A stretch of DNA of 64,000 nt from Actinoplanes nipponensis (GTDB lineage Bacteria; Actinomycetota; Actinomycetes; Mycobacteriales; Micromonosporaceae), in assembly GCF_016862275.1 (NCBI RefSeq), contig NZ_BOMQ01000065.1, forward strand, positions 1 to 64,000, read 5' to 3'. Shown piece by piece: positions 7,816-18,000 of the stretch. Position numbers and translations under genes: made by a program. The stretch's first letter is position 1; every line of letters starts with the position of its first letter. The notes beneath the pieces were generated by a model. It saw only the letters and a program-made list of their open reading frames with translations, searched no databases and was not told where the DNA came from.

Positions 7816-9990
7816 GTGACTGTCGCGCTCCGCACGCTGATCGCCGTCCTGGCCCTGCTCCTGGTGCCCGCGCCGGCCCGGGCGGACGCGCCGATGCGAC
7901 TGCCCACCCAGGTGACCGACGAGGCGGGCGCGCTCGGCGTCCGCGCCGCCGCGGTCGACACGGCCCTCGCCCGCCTGCGCTCCGAGACCGGCATCCAGCT
8001 CTTCGTGGTGTTCGTCGACTCGTTCGACGGCACCCCGGCCCAGCAGTGGACCGACGAGACGGCCCGGCTGAGCGACCTGGGCGACCGCGACGCGCTGCTC
8101 GCGGTGGCCACCGGCGACCGGTCGTACGCGTACTCGTTCGCGCAGGACTCCCGGCTCTCCGACGCCGAGCTGGCCGCCGTGGCGGACGACGACATCGAGC
8201 CCGCCCTGGCCCGCGGCGACTGGTCGGGCGCCGTGATCGCGGCCACCGATGGCTATGCCGAGGCGGCCACGGGATCGTCCTCGAGCGGCTCGCTGGCCTG
8301 GGTCCTGATCATCCTCGCGGTGGTGATCGCGGGCGCGCTGGTCTGGGTGCTGCTGCGCCGGCGCCGCCGCGCCCGGCCCACCCCGCCCCCGGTCACCGGC
8401 CCGCCCACCGAGGAGCTCACGGCGACGGCGAACGCCCTGCTGATCGAGCTGGACGACGACCTGCGCGCCAGCGAGAGCGAGCTGGCCCTGGCCGCGGCGC
8501 AGTACGGCGCGGAGGCCACGGCGCCCTTCCGGACCGCCCTGGACGCCTCCCGGCAGGACGTCGCGGAGGCGTTCCGGCTGCGGATGACCCTGGAGGAGGA
8601 GCCCGCCCCTGACGAGGAGACCCGCCGCCGCACGCTGGGCGAGATCATCGCGAAGTGCCGGGCGGCCGACGAGCGGCTGGACGCGGAGTCCGAGGCGTTC
8701 GACCGCCTGCGCGACCTGGAGGGCCGGGCCGCCCAGGTGGCCGACGAGGTGGAACGCCGCCGGCAGGCGGTGCAGGCCGCCCTGCCGGCGGCGGGGACGG
8801 CGCTGGAGGACCTGACCCACCGGTACGCGGGGCGGGCGGTGACCGCGATCTCGGCCAACATCGACCAGGCCCGGGAACGCCTGCAGTTCGCGGCTGACGC
8901 GGTGGGGCGGGCGCGGGCGGCGCTGGCCGACGGTGACCCGGCGGTGACCGGCGACTCCGCGGGCGGGGTCCCGGACACCGGACCGGCCGGGGCGCCGGGC
9001 ATGGAGCCGGTTGGCGGGCCGGGCACGGACCCGGTTGGCGGGCCGGGCACCGAGCCGGTTGGCGGGCCGGGCACGGACCCGGTTGGAGCCGGATTGCCCG
9101 GCGCCGGGCGGGCTGGGGTGCCGGGCGGGAGCCGGGCCGAGGCGGCGCTGGCCGTGCGGGCCGCCGAGCAGGCGGTCGGGCAGGCCGAGCAGTTGGTGGC
9201 CGCGGTTCAGCGGGCCGGTTCCGACCTGTCCACCGCGCGCGCCGCTGCGGACGCCCTGATCGCCGAGCTCGACGCGGAGATCGCCGCGGGCCGGGCCGCG
9301 CTGGCCGGCGGCGGCGCTGTGCCGCCCGGGCTGGCCGCGGCGGTGACGGGCGCCGAGCAGGCGGTCGCCGAGGTGCGCCGCCAGCTCTCCGGGGCGCAGA
9401 CCGACCCGGTCACGGCCGTCGCGACACTGCAGGCAGCCGACGCGGGACTGGACCGGGCGCTGGCCGAGGCCCGGGACGCCGCCGAGCGCGCGGCGCGGGC
9501 CCGCAACCTGCTCGCCCAGGCGCTGCCGGTGGCGCGCGCGGAGGTGGCGGCCGCGAGCGACTTCATCACCACCCGGCGCGGGGCCGTCGACGCGGGCGCC
9601 CGGGCCTCCCTGTCGGAGGCGCAACGGCACCTGGCGCTGGCCGAGGGCCTGGCCGCGTCGGATCCGGCGGCCGCGCTGACCGAGGCCCAGCAGGCCCAGC
9701 AGCTGGCGGCCAGCGCCGGCCACGCCGCGCGGGCGGACGTGCAGAGCTGGGGTGGGTACGGCGGTGGCTACGGGGGCCAGGGCGGCTTCGACGGTGGAGC
9801 GTTCGCCGGGGCGGTGCTCGGCGGGATCCTGGCCGGCGGCGGCGGGTTCCGCGGCGGCGGTGGTGGTTACGGCGGCGGCTGGGGCGGGGGCGGCTGGGGC
9901 GGGGGCGGCTTCGGCGGCAGCGCCAGCCGGGGTCGCCGGTCGGGCGGCGGCGGTGGCGGCGGACGCCGGGGCGGCGGCGGACGCTTCTGA
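7816..9990 (+). CDS. TPM-domain membrane protein with coiled coils, GGPGT(D/E)PV repeats and a Gly-rich tail
   Basis: 724 aa. Residues 1-23 are a signal peptide (ending PAPARADAP), about 28-155 are a TPM (YgcG/DUF477) domain, and about 158-180 are a transmembrane helix followed by RRRRRAR. Then come two long Ala/Glu-rich coiled-coil stretches (about 190-350 and 425-640) split by four 8-residue repeats. A Gly/Ser/Trp-rich tail (about 644-724) ends RGGGGRF. TPM proteins face the outside of the membrane and some are linked to photosystem or membrane-protein quality control; the role here is unknown. GTG start at 7816 has no clear ribosome site. A tandem hairpin array follows the stop codon directly. 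A similar layout is common in actinobacteria. Confidence 0.85.
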   Translation: MTVALRTLIAVLALLLVPAPARADAPMRLPTQVTDEAGALGVRAAAVDTALARLRSETGIQLFVVFVDSFDGTPAQQWTDETARLSDLGDRDALLAVATGDRSYAYSFAQDSRLSDAELAAVADDDIEPALARGDWSGAVIAATDGYAEAATGSSSSGSLAWVLIILAVVIAGALVWVLLRRRRRARPTPPPVTGPPTEELTATANALLIELDDDLRASESELALAAAQYGAEATAPFRTALDASRQDVAEAFRLRMTLEEEPAPDEETRRRTLGEIIAKCRAADERLDAESEAFDRLRDLEGRAAQVADEVERRRQAVQAALPAAGTALEDLTHRYAGRAVTAISANIDQARERLQFAADAVGRARAALADGDPAVTGDSAGGVPDTGPAGAPGMEPVGGPGTDPVGGPGTEPVGGPGTDPVGAGLPGAGRAGVPGGSRAEAALAVRAAEQAVGQAEQLVAAVQRAGSDLSTARAAADALIAELDAEIAAGRAALAGGGAVPPGLAAAVTGAEQAVAEVRRQLSGAQTDPVTAVATLQAADAGLDRALAEARDAAERAARARNLLAQALPVARAEVAAASDFITTRRGAVDAGARASLSEAQRHLALAEGLAASDPAAALTEAQQAQQLAASAGHAARADVQSWGGYGGGYGGQGGFDGGAFAGAVLGGILAGGGGFRGGGGGYGGGWGGGGWGGGGFGGSASRGRRSGGGGGGGRRGGGGRF
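8989..9084 (+). repeat. Four tandem 24-bp repeats inside the TPM-protein gene
   Basis: Units of 24 bp start at 8989, 9013, 9037 and 9061. The second and fourth are identical (GGCGGGCCGGGCACGGACCC followed by GGTT), while the first and third differ by a few bases. They encode a Gly-Pro linker with repeat GGPGT(D/E)PV between the two coiled coils; in-frame expansion or contraction would change only linker length. Confidence 0.9.
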
Positions 9991-10097
9991 CCTCCCGCAA
10001 CGGCGGCAGACGCCGCCGGCCTCCCGCAACGGCGGCAGACGCCGCCGGCCTCCCGCAACGGCGACGGACGCCGACGGCCTCCCGCAGCCGCGGCGGG
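9991..10097 (+). repeat. Tandem 29-bp hairpin repeats between the convergent TPM and marR genes
   Basis: Three 29-bp units begin at 9991, 10020 and 10049, followed by a partial fourth at 10078. Each begins CCTCCCGCAACGG. The first two are identical and fold as CGGCGGC-AGAC-GCCGCCG hairpins; the third keeps pairing (CGGCG/CGCCG type changes). It fills the gap between two convergent stop codons, so it probably acts as a bidirectional terminator built by repeat duplication. Confidence 0.75.
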
Positions 10098-10098
10098 C

Positions 10099-10560
10099 TC
10101 ACTCGACCGGGGTCGGGTCCTCCAGGAGCGCGTCGCAGAGCTTGGCCAGCTGGCGGATCTGCGCCGGGGTCAGCCGGTCGAAGACGAGCAGCTGCACGGC
10201 CTCCACGTGTCCGGGCGCCGTCGCCACGATCTTGTCGAAGCCGGCGTCGGTCAGGACCGCTATCTGCACGCGGCCGTCGTCCGGGTCACGCTCGCGGCGA
10301 ACCAGGTCCTGCGCTTCCAGGCGGGCCACCACGTGGGACAGGCGGGACAGCGAGGCGCTGGCCTTGCGGGCCAGGTGGCTCATCGGCAGGCGACGATCCT
10401 CGCGTTCGGAGAGCGTGGCCAGCACCAGGTAGCCCATGTGGGTCAGGCCGGCATCCCGTTGCAGCTGGCCCTCGAGCGCGGCCGGCAGCTTGACGAGGAC
10501 CTCGATGAAGCGGCGCCAGGCCTGCTGTTCGTCGTCGGTCAACCACCGCGGCTCCACCAT
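10099..10560 (-). CDS. MarR-family transcriptional regulator
   Basis: 153 aa winged-helix regulator, dimeric in the family. The recognition region is LPMSHLARKASASLSRLSHVVARLEAQDLVRRERDPDDGR, typical of MarR with the DDGR beta-wing. The N-terminal and C-terminal helices form the dimerisation part. A lone gene on the minus strand, convergent with the TPM gene. MarR proteins usually repress themselves and an adjacent gene in response to phenolic or oxidative signals, but no clear target is adjacent. The start is an ATG at 10560. Confidence 0.9.
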   Translation of the reverse strand: MVEPRWLTDDEQQAWRRFIEVLVKLPAALEGQLQRDAGLTHMGYLVLATLSEREDRRLPMSHLARKASASLSRLSHVVARLEAQDLVRRERDPDDGRVQIAVLTDAGFDKIVATAPGHVEAVQLLVFDRLTPAQIRQLAKLCDALLEDPTPVE

Positions 10561-10916
10561 GGCAGAAGGTTAGTTGGACGTGCGTAGCGCAAGGTCGCCC
10601 GGGTCGTGCGGACCCGCCCACGAGCCGCCGACCCCCCTTGGGGAAACGAGCGATGAACATTCGGGCAGCTCGATCGACTTTATTGAAGCCTCAAGAGTAT
10701 CGTCGCCGGGGACTTTCTCCTCCGGCGCGGCGCCGGGACCGGCTGGCTGGGGGGCTCAGCCGGTCCCGGCGCTGTGTCGCTCCGGCACCGACGACGTCGG
10801 CTGAACGCCCGAGCCGACCTGCCCGGAGTGGAGAACCGGCGGGCACGGCAAGAGACGGCCCGCGCTCGACAACCTCAGCGCGGCCGTCTCCGACCGAAAT
10901 CTCCGCGGACCGGGCC
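10561..10916. other. Intergenic region between marR and the cupin gene; holds a 15-bp perfect hairpin
   Basis: No convincing gene here; short open frames lack family features. Bases 10565-10690 upstream of marR are relatively AT-rich and presumably contain its promoter. Bases 10731-10745 and 10757-10771 form a perfect 15-bp inverted repeat (arm CGCCGGGACCGGCTG) around an 11-base loop. It lies about 145 bases beyond the end of the minus-strand cupin gene and is the probable terminator of that transcript. Confidence 0.6.
10731..10771 (-). terminator. Strong hairpin downstream of the cupin gene
   Basis: Perfect 15-bp stem (CGCCGGGACCGGCTG and its complement) with an 11-base loop. Both arms are exact, which is unlikely by chance even at this GC content. 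Read on the minus strand it would terminate the cupin (and perhaps EAL) transcript before marR. Confidence 0.55.
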
Positions 10917-11306
10917 TCAGGAAGCCGGCGGCTCGTCCTTGCCGGCCTCTTCCATCGCGTCCGCCTGCTCCTTGGTCTTGTGCACCGCACCCTCGGCGTG
11001 CTCGGGCGGGCCGTAGACCGTGTACAGCACGAGCGGGTTCGGGCCCGCGTTCGTGAAGTTGTGCTTGTGGCCGGCCGGGACCACCACCAGGTCGCCCTGG
11101 CTGACCTGGCGGGTCTGGCCGCTGACCTTGGCCTCTCCGACGCCGCTCACGAAGGTGAGGATCTGGTCCACCTCGTGGACCTCCTCACCGATCTCGCCGC
11201 CCGGCGGGATCGTCATGATCACGAGCTGGGTGTGCTTGCCCGTCCACAGCACGCGGCGGAAGTCCGGGTTCTTCTCGGCAACGGTGGCGATCGTGTAGTG
11301 CTCCAT
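10917..11306 (-). CDS. Cupin-domain protein
   Basis: About 129 aa single-domain cupin, starting MEHYTIATVAEKNPDF. Cupin motif 1 is the region IPPGGEIGEEVHEVDQILTF; motif 2 is VVPAGHKHNFTNAG. These metal-binding positions (Glu/His and His-x-His) are largely kept. The C-terminal 20 residues are charged and probably disordered. ATG at 11306 is preferred; a GTG at 11315 is in frame. It lies 9-18 bases downstream of the EAL gene on the same strand, so co-transcription is possible. Small-molecule binding or isomerase activity is typical of the family; no specific role can be read. Confidence 0.8.
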   Translation of the reverse strand: MEHYTIATVAEKNPDFRRVLWTGKHTQLVIMTIPPGGEIGEEVHEVDQILTFVSGVGEAKVSGQTRQVSQGDLVVVPAGHKHNFTNAGPNPLVLYTVYGPPEHAEGAVHKTKEQADAMEEAGKDEPPAS

Positions 11307-11324
11307 ACCGGTCACGTACCCGGA

Positions 11325-13091
11325 TCACTGCAAGTTTGAACGCCGCAGCCGGTGGGCCGGCCGCAACTCCTCCACCGGCGCCGGGCGGCCGATGAGGTAA
11401 CCCTGCACGAAGTCGACGCCGAACTCGCGCAGCATCCGCAGCGTCGCCTCGTCCTGCACGTACTCGGCCACCGTGTGGATGCCGTACGCCTGGCAGACCT
11501 GCACCAACGCCCGGACCAGCACCTGGTCCTCCGGGTTGCGGACCAGGTCCACCACGTACTCGCCGTCGATCTTGACCAGGTCGATGGGGAACAGCCGCAG
11601 GTAGCGGAACGACGCGTAGCCCGAGCCGAAGTCGTCCAGGGCCAGCTGGCAGCCCAGGTCCCGGATCCGGTCGGCGAACGAGCGCGCCTCGCTCAGGTTG
11701 CCGATCAGCGCCGTCTCGGTGATCTCGAAGGTGAGCTGCTCGGGGTTCACCGCGTACCGCTCGATCAGGTTCTCGACCTCGGCGGTCAGTCGCGGGTCGC
11801 CCACCGACCGGCCGGACAGGTTGATCTGCACGCAGAGGTCGGTGCGCTCGGCCGCGAGCTGCATCGCCCGCTCGACCACCCACAGGTCGATGTCGTAGAT
11901 CGTGTCCAGCCGCTCGGCGACCTGCAGCACCTGCTCCGGCGACTGCGGGTGGTCGCCCTCGTCCAGCACGCGCAGCAGCAGCTCGTGCCGCAGCACCCGG
12001 TTGGTCTGCAGTTCCAGGATGGGCTGGGCGAACAGCGTGAACCGGTCGGTGCCGAGCGCGGCGGCGACCCGGTCGCGGTAGGTGCCCTGCCGGTCGCGGG
12101 CCGGCACCGGGTCGGCGACCAGGGTCAGCGGCCGGTCCGCGTCGCGGGCCTGGCGCCAGGCCTGTTCGGCGTCGATCAGCAGGTCGTGGCTGTCGGCCTC
12201 GCCACCGGCGCGGAAGCGGACCAGCCCGGCCCAGACCCGGGCGCGCAGCCACGCGTCGGGCAGCACGAACGGCTGCGAGCGCAGGGCCTCCACGAACAGG
12301 TCGGCCTGGCGGCGGGCCATCACCCAGGAGGCGCCGGCCAGCAGCACGGCGATCTCGTTGGGGCCGGCCCGGCCCAGCAGGTCGTCGGGCCGGGCGAGCC
12401 CTTCCAGTACGCCGGCAGCGCGCTGCAGCAGGTCGGCGTGCCGGCCGGCGCCGGCGCCCTCGGCCCGGTCCGGTTCCACCCGGACCACCAGCACCGCACC
12501 GCCGCCGCGGCGCTGCGCCCGGTCCACCTCGTCGGCGAAGCGGGCGCGGGTCAGCAGACCGGTGGCGGGGTCACGTTCGACGACGGACGCCTGCACCGTC
12601 TCCCCGCGGCGGCTCAGCCGGGCGACCTCCCGCCGGGCGCGTTCGCGGGCGGACACGTCGCGCAGGGTTCCGTGCATGCCGACCACGGTGCTCTCCGGGC
12701 CGACGATCGGTTCGAGCCGGCAGTCCACGTCGAACCAGCCGCCGTCGTCGCGCATCAGCCGTACCGTCGTGCGCACGGGCTCGCGGGTCGTCCAGGCCCG
12801 GGTGATCGCCCCGAGCGCCTTGGCGTGGTCGTCGACGTGCACGTGCCGGGCCAGGATCTGCTGGCTCTGCTCGCCGCCGGCCGGCGGCCGGCCGAGCAGG
12901 CCGGTGAGCGCGTCCGACCAGACGATCTCCTCGCCGGCGCCGAGGTACGTGAACCAGGCCTCGTCGTCGGGCGGCGTCCGGGGCTCGGGCAGGGGTAGTT
13001 GGGGACCCTGGTTGGGGCTCAGCCGGGGGCGACGGGAGAGGCGGTCGCGCAGGGCGCGGGGACGGGGAAAGCGTTCGTCGGGTGCCGTCAT
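11325..13091 (-). CDS. PAS - degenerate GGDEF - EAL protein (cyclic-di-GMP phosphodiesterase candidate)
   Basis: 588 aa soluble protein. Residues about 40-155 are PAS-like with a PAC tail (VVGMHGTLRDVSARERARRE). About 170-320 form a GGDEF fold (DPATGLLTRARFADEV) whose signature is GPNEI, so it should not synthesise c-di-GMP. About 340-575 are an EAL domain with HELLLR (EAL variant), INLSGRSVG, EITETALIG, LDDFGSGYASFRYL, LVKIDGEYV, AEYVQ and VQGYLIGRP. All main metal and catalytic residues are present, so it is probably an active phosphodiesterase tuned by the PAS domain. No membrane helices. It is followed closely by the cupin gene. A 17-bp palindrome lies about 50 bases upstream of its ATG. 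Confidence 0.88.
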   Translation of the reverse strand: MTAPDERFPRPRALRDRLSRRPRLSPNQGPQLPLPEPRTPPDDEAWFTYLGAGEEIVWSDALTGLLGRPPAGGEQSQQILARHVHVDDHAKALGAITRAWTTREPVRTTVRLMRDDGGWFDVDCRLEPIVGPESTVVGMHGTLRDVSARERARREVARLSRRGETVQASVVERDPATGLLTRARFADEVDRAQRRGGGAVLVVRVEPDRAEGAGAGRHADLLQRAAGVLEGLARPDDLLGRAGPNEIAVLLAGASWVMARRQADLFVEALRSQPFVLPDAWLRARVWAGLVRFRAGGEADSHDLLIDAEQAWRQARDADRPLTLVADPVPARDRQGTYRDRVAAALGTDRFTLFAQPILELQTNRVLRHELLLRVLDEGDHPQSPEQVLQVAERLDTIYDIDLWVVERAMQLAAERTDLCVQINLSGRSVGDPRLTAEVENLIERYAVNPEQLTFEITETALIGNLSEARSFADRIRDLGCQLALDDFGSGYASFRYLRLFPIDLVKIDGEYVVDLVRNPEDQVLVRALVQVCQAYGIHTVAEYVQDEATLRMLREFGVDFVQGYLIGRPAPVEELRPAHRLRRSNLQ

Positions 13092-13469
13092 GCGCCGCCG
13101 CTACCTCCCCTCCCGGTGAACTGTGCCCCTGACCTATTACGACCCGTCACGGGTCGATGTAACAGTGGGCACCCGCGACAATGTTTTCGCAGCTCGCCCA
13201 ACAAAACAACAAACAGCAGGTTCTCCACCGTTCAGGGCCGGAAATTGACCGATCGGTCGACCGCTCCGCCACGTCCGTCGCCCCCTGCGTCACCGTCGAA
13301 TCCATGACGGACAGTTACTTGCTGTGCCGACTGTGGAACCTTGTGCGACCCCTACCCGCCTTCCACGATCAACATGCACGCAAAGGCGCGACAAGCGTGC
13401 GCCGTGTAACGAGATCCGGAGACGGTGGATATGGTGGCTGTTCGGACACGTGAGCGAGGACGACGACGC
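13092..13469. other. Divergent promoter region between the EAL gene and the Mrr-like gene
   Basis: No gene seen. The region is AT-richer than its neighbours (for example 13190-13225). Two palindromes stand out: CGACCCGT-C-ACGGGTCG at 13140-13156 and GACCGATCGGTC at 13247-13258. These are good candidates for binding sites of dimeric regulators controlling one or both divergent genes. Confidence 0.5.
13140..13156. promoter_or_regulatory. 17-bp palindrome upstream of the PAS-GGDEF-EAL gene
   Basis: Arms CGACCCGT and ACGGGTCG are exact complements around a single C, 49 bases upstream of the ATG at 13091. Size and placement suit an operator for a dimeric repressor. Confidence 0.45.
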
Positions 13470-15053
13470 ATGGGCATCATTCGGGACATGCAGCGGGCGC
13501 ACGCGACCCAGACTGCCGCCGAGCAGCGGGCCCAGACGGCCGCCGAGCAGCAGCGCCAGCTGATCCGGCGCAACGCCGACCTGGCGGCCGCGGCCGCCCA
13601 GCGGGCCGCCGCCGACGCCGAGCAGCAGCGCGAGCACCGCCGGCTGTACGCCGAGGCGCGCACCGCCGACGCGGCGGCGGCGAACGCGGACGTGCGGGCC
13701 CGGCTGTCCGACCTGGACGGGCTGCTGCTGTCCACGCTGGACGTCGACGACCACATCGACCTGGACCGGTTCAAGAAGCCGGTGCAGGTGCCGCCGTTCG
13801 ACCCGGGCAAGCTGGGCCGGCCGCTACCCGAGCCGGCCTGGGAGAGTTTCGCCCCGCCGGAGCCCCGCGGGGTGGGCAAGATCCTCGGCGGCGAGCGGAT
13901 TCATCAGCAACAGGTGGAAGCCGCAAAACGGGCTTATCAGGATGCCCGCGCCCGCTGGGTGGACGCCGAGACCCGCCGGCTGCGGCAACTCGCCGCCCGG
14001 GAGGTCCAGTACGAGCAGAACCGCAGCCGCTACGAGGCCAAGCTGATCTCGTACAACGCCGAGGTGGACCGCTTCGCGGCGGCCGTGGCGGGCGCCGACC
14101 CCGAGTCGGTGGTCGAGTACTTCGCGATGGTGCTGGGCAACTCGGTCTACCCGGACGACTTCCCGCAGCACTTCCGGCTGGCGTTCGTGGCGCAGCAGCG
14201 CCGGCTGCTGGTCGAGTACCACCTGCCCCCGGTCGAGGTGATCCCGGCGGTCAAGGAGTACCGCTACGACCGGGTGCACGACGACGTGCTGGCGGTGCCG
14301 CGCGACGAGGGCGAGATCCGCCGCCGGTACACGGAGATCATCGCGATGGTCGCGCTGCGGACCATCCACGAGATCATCGAGGCGGACCGCGGCGGCCTGG
14401 TCGGCGAGGTGCTGTTCAACGGCATCGTGGACACGGTCGACCGGCGCACCGGCCAGTTCATCCGCCCCTGCCTGGTCTCGGTGCGCGCCGAGCGCGACAC
14501 CTTCGCCGCGATCAAGCTGCGCCGGGTCGACCCGGTCGCCTGCCTCAAGCACCTGCACGCCGGGCTCTCCGCGCAGCCGGACCAGCTGGAGGGGGTCACC
14601 CCGGTGCTCGACTTCGACCGGGCGGCCGGCCAGGACTACACCGGCGAGTTCAACGTGCTGGCCGACATCGACGAGCGGCCCAACCTGGCCACCCTGCCCG
14701 ACGCCGACTACGAGCAGCTGCTCAGCGACCTGTTCGGCAACATGGGCCTGGAGATGGGCGAGGCCGCCGAGGGCCCGCGCTGGCTGGCCACCGACCCGCG
14801 CCCGCTGTTCGGCGGCGCGGTCGTCATCTACGCCGAGCGCGGCAAGCCGGTCAGCGCGGCCACCGCGGCCGGGCTCGCCGAGGAGGTCGCGGCGGCGGGC
14901 GCGACCAAGGGCATCCTGGTCGCGATCGACGGGTACGAGGTGGAGGCGCACGAGGCGGTGGCCGGCCGCCCGATCGAGCTGCTGGACGGGCCCGCGCTGC
15001 TCAACCTGCTGGCCGAGCACTCGGGTCTGAAGGCGCGGATCGAGGCGGCGTGA
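13470..15053 (+). CDS. Coiled-coil protein with C-terminal Mrr-like (restriction endonuclease fold) domain
   Basis: 527 aa from the ATG at 13470 (MGIIRDMQRAHATQ), supported by GAGGAC upstream; an in-frame GTG/ATG further upstream (13425) is less likely. Residues about 10-80 and 150-215 are Ala/Gln/Arg-rich coiled coils. The middle (about 225-430) is a conserved-looking alpha/beta region of unknown function. The last 110 residues follow the Mrr pattern: YEQLLSDLFGNMGL, GGAVVIYAERG, TKGILVAIDGYEVEAHEAV and IELLDGPALLNLL. The catalytic QAK of active Mrr is YAER here and the preceding Asp is not obvious, so cleavage activity is doubtful. Its 3' end overlaps the convergent helicase-nuclease gene by 53 bp. 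Confidence 0.75.
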   Translation: MGIIRDMQRAHATQTAAEQRAQTAAEQQRQLIRRNADLAAAAAQRAAADAEQQREHRRLYAEARTADAAAANADVRARLSDLDGLLLSTLDVDDHIDLDRFKKPVQVPPFDPGKLGRPLPEPAWESFAPPEPRGVGKILGGERIHQQQVEAAKRAYQDARARWVDAETRRLRQLAAREVQYEQNRSRYEAKLISYNAEVDRFAAAVAGADPESVVEYFAMVLGNSVYPDDFPQHFRLAFVAQQRRLLVEYHLPPVEVIPAVKEYRYDRVHDDVLAVPRDEGEIRRRYTEIIAMVALRTIHEIIEADRGGLVGEVLFNGIVDTVDRRTGQFIRPCLVSVRAERDTFAAIKLRRVDPVACLKHLHAGLSAQPDQLEGVTPVLDFDRAAGQDYTGEFNVLADIDERPNLATLPDADYEQLLSDLFGNMGLEMGEAAEGPRWLATDPRPLFGGAVVIYAERGKPVSAATAAGLAEEVAAAGATKGILVAIDGYEVEAHEAVAGRPIELLDGPALLNLLAEHSGLKARIEAA

Positions 15054-18000
15054 AGGGTGCCACGCCCAGCTCCTCGATGCGCTGCCAGAGGGGGCGCAGC
15101 GCGGCCTCCGGCTCCCGCGCGAAGATGCTCCCCCGGATCCGCACGAACACGCAGTTGCCGACCCGTTCCAGCACCGCCTGCCGGCGCATGTCGCTCTCCC
15201 ACTGCTCCGGCCCGTGGTACGCGTCCCCGTCGCACTCGATCGCCAGCCGGCGCCCGTCCGGGGCGTTGAGCACGAAGTCGATGCGGTAGCCGCCGATCCG
15301 GAACTGCGGGGTCGGCCGGTAGCCGCGCCCGACCAGCCGGCGCAGCACCTCGCGTTCGAAGTCGCTCTCGCAGAGCAGTTCGAGGTCGGGGGCGGCGGTC
15401 GGCACCGGCAGGTTCAGCGCGTAGGTCAGCAGCAGCGCCCGGGCGTCGTCGGCCAGCAGGGACGACGGCCGTACCGAGTGGAAGATCCAGAGCTGGTCGC
15501 GGGCCCGGGACGCGGCCACGTTGATCCGCCGGTGGTACTCGCGCTTGGTGAACGCCGCGGGCCGGCCGTCGTTGTCGGAGACGACCATGGACACCAGCAC
15601 CACGTCGCGCTCGTCGCCCTGGAACGTGTACGCGTCGCCCACCCGCAGCCGGCGCGTTTCCATCTCGTCCTCGCCGATCGCCTCGCGCAGGCCCGCCAGC
15701 AGGTAGGACGCCTGCCCGCTGGTGCTCAGCAGGCTGATGACGCCGAGCGATTTGCCGAGATAAGCCGGATCTGCCACCAGGGCGGACACCTGCGCCACGA
15801 GGGCGTCGGCCTCCGCGACGTTGACGTCCCCGTACGGCGGCAGCGGCTGCCGGGTCCCGTCCGGGACGAACACCGGCCGCACCGGGTCGAACAGCGAGCG
15901 GTCCGCGCGCAGCGGCTGGATCTTGCCGTCGTAGTAGTGCCGGGACGAGAACTCGATGATCTGCGGGACGCAGCGGAAGTGCTCGGTGAGCAGGATCCGC
16001 TCCGGTGAACGGCGGACCGCGTGGTCGTAGAGCGACGACTCGGGGTCGAAGTGCTCGGCCGACGGCACGTCGTCCAGGTGGCTGTGGATCAGCCCGGCGA
16101 CCGAGCCGACGAAGCCCAGCTGGGGGCCGATCTGCTGGTCGTCGCCGACCACCACGGCCCGTTCGGCCAGGGCCAGCACCGGCAGCGCGAACAGGTCGGC
16201 CTGCGACGCCTCGTCCACGATCACCACGTCGAAGTGGGCGCCCCCGGCGAACTGCTCGATCGCCCGGTCCACCGACATGACCCACACCGGCACGGCCTCG
16301 ACCGCCGACTCCATGGCCCGCTGGGCGTGGGCCTGCCAGGCCGCGGCGCTGCGGCCGGTGCCCTTGCCGATCTTGCGCAGGGCGGTGGTCCAGTCGGCCA
16401 GCGCGGCCCGCCGCCGGTCGTCGAGCGCGCGGGACACCTCCAGCCACGCGGAGGCGACCACTAGCTCACCGGTGAGCCGGCGGATCCGGTCCCGGGCCAG
16501 CTCGACCCGGCGGTTCAGCACGGCCGGGTCGACGCTGCCGACGACCTGGTCGAACCACGTCTGGGCCTGCCGCCACTGCCAGGCCCGCAGGCACAGCTCG
16601 CCCGACACCGCCGGCACCAGCCCGGCGTCGACCTGGGCGGCCCACTCCGGCGCCACCTCGGCGAGGCGGTCGCGCAGCGCGACCTGGCGGGCCGCCTCCG
16701 GGCGCAGGCCGGCCAGGCGGCGCGCCTCGGCGACCCGGCCGTCCCACTCCGCCAGCTCCGGATCGAACCAGGCGGCGGCCAGCGCCGGCCACGGCACCAG
16801 GCTGTCGGCGACCGCCTGGTCCCGGGCCTCCAGCTCGTCGAGCACGAAGACGACCGGGCTGTCGTCCAGCAGGGCCGCGACCTCGGCCAGCCGGCCGGCG
16901 TCGAGGTCCAGCTCCTCCTGGGGTACGAGCACCCGCAGGCGCGCCGACAACTCGGGCCAGTCCCGGGCATCCCAGCCCAGCGACTGTTCCGCCTCGGCCA
17001 GCAGCGTGCCCGCCCACACCTCCGGGTCGCCCGGCCGGGGCGGGATGTCCAGCCGCTGGATCCACTCGGTCCAGTGCTCGCCCAGGCGCCGCCGGGCCTG
17101 GCCGCGCCGGACCCAGGCGGTGGCCAGGTCGGCGTCCTCGACCGTGCGCAGCGGCTCGCCGTCCACCCGGACCTCGTCGGCGACGCGGTACAGCCCGGCC
17201 TGCAGCAGGCGGTTGACGCCCTTGCCGGCGGCGAACCGGTCGCGCAGCTCGGCCAGGCCGGCCAGCAGCTTCTTCGGCTCGGCGGCCAGCGCGCCCGCGG
17301 CCGTGACCCGGTGCCCGCCCAGCGTGCGGGCCAGCTCGGCCAGCGACCGCTGCAGGTCACCGGTCGCCGTCACGTGATCCGTCCATACCCGGGCCCAGTG
17401 CGGGTCGGCCACCAGGCGGCCGAGCCGGTCGGTCCACGTGCCCTCGCGCCGGTGCAGCCACGCGACCGCGTCCTTCAGCCCCTCCCGCAGCTGCTGCAGG
17501 AGGCTGGGGCCCTGTGCGCGTACCGCATCGGTGTCGACCCCGGCCGGCTCCAGGCGGGCGACGCGGTCGGCGGCCGACTCCCGCTCGGCCCGCGCGCTTC
17601 TCGCGGTCGCCGCGTCGGGCAGGGCCGCGACCTCCGGCAGCGGGCGCAGCGCGGCCACCCGGTCGGCCGGCGTGATCCGCGCGGCCAGCTGCACCAGCGT
17701 CGCGAACTCGTCCGCGGACAGCGGCGGCCGCTCGGCCGGCGTCACCGGGTCGGGGATGCCGCCGTGCGCGGCGGCCCGCTCCCGCAGCCAGGCGCCCACG
17801 TCGGCCGGCGAGAGACGCACGTCGTCGATCCGGTACGTCGCGGCCTCGTTCTCCGCGATCGCGCGCAGCCCGCCCAGCGCCGCCGCAAGCTCCCGCTCGG
17901 CGTCCTCGAGCCGGCGGGTGAGCCGCTCGACCCGGGCCGCCTCGGCGGGCTGGTCCAGGGTGGCCGCCCGGTCGGACAGCTCCCGCGCGGCCAGCTGCAG

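Noticed and set aside
10731-10771. A tRNA or small RNA gene in the 10.6-10.9 kb gap
   Set aside because: Only a plain 15-bp hairpin without cloverleaf, CCA or other RNA features; a terminator is simpler.
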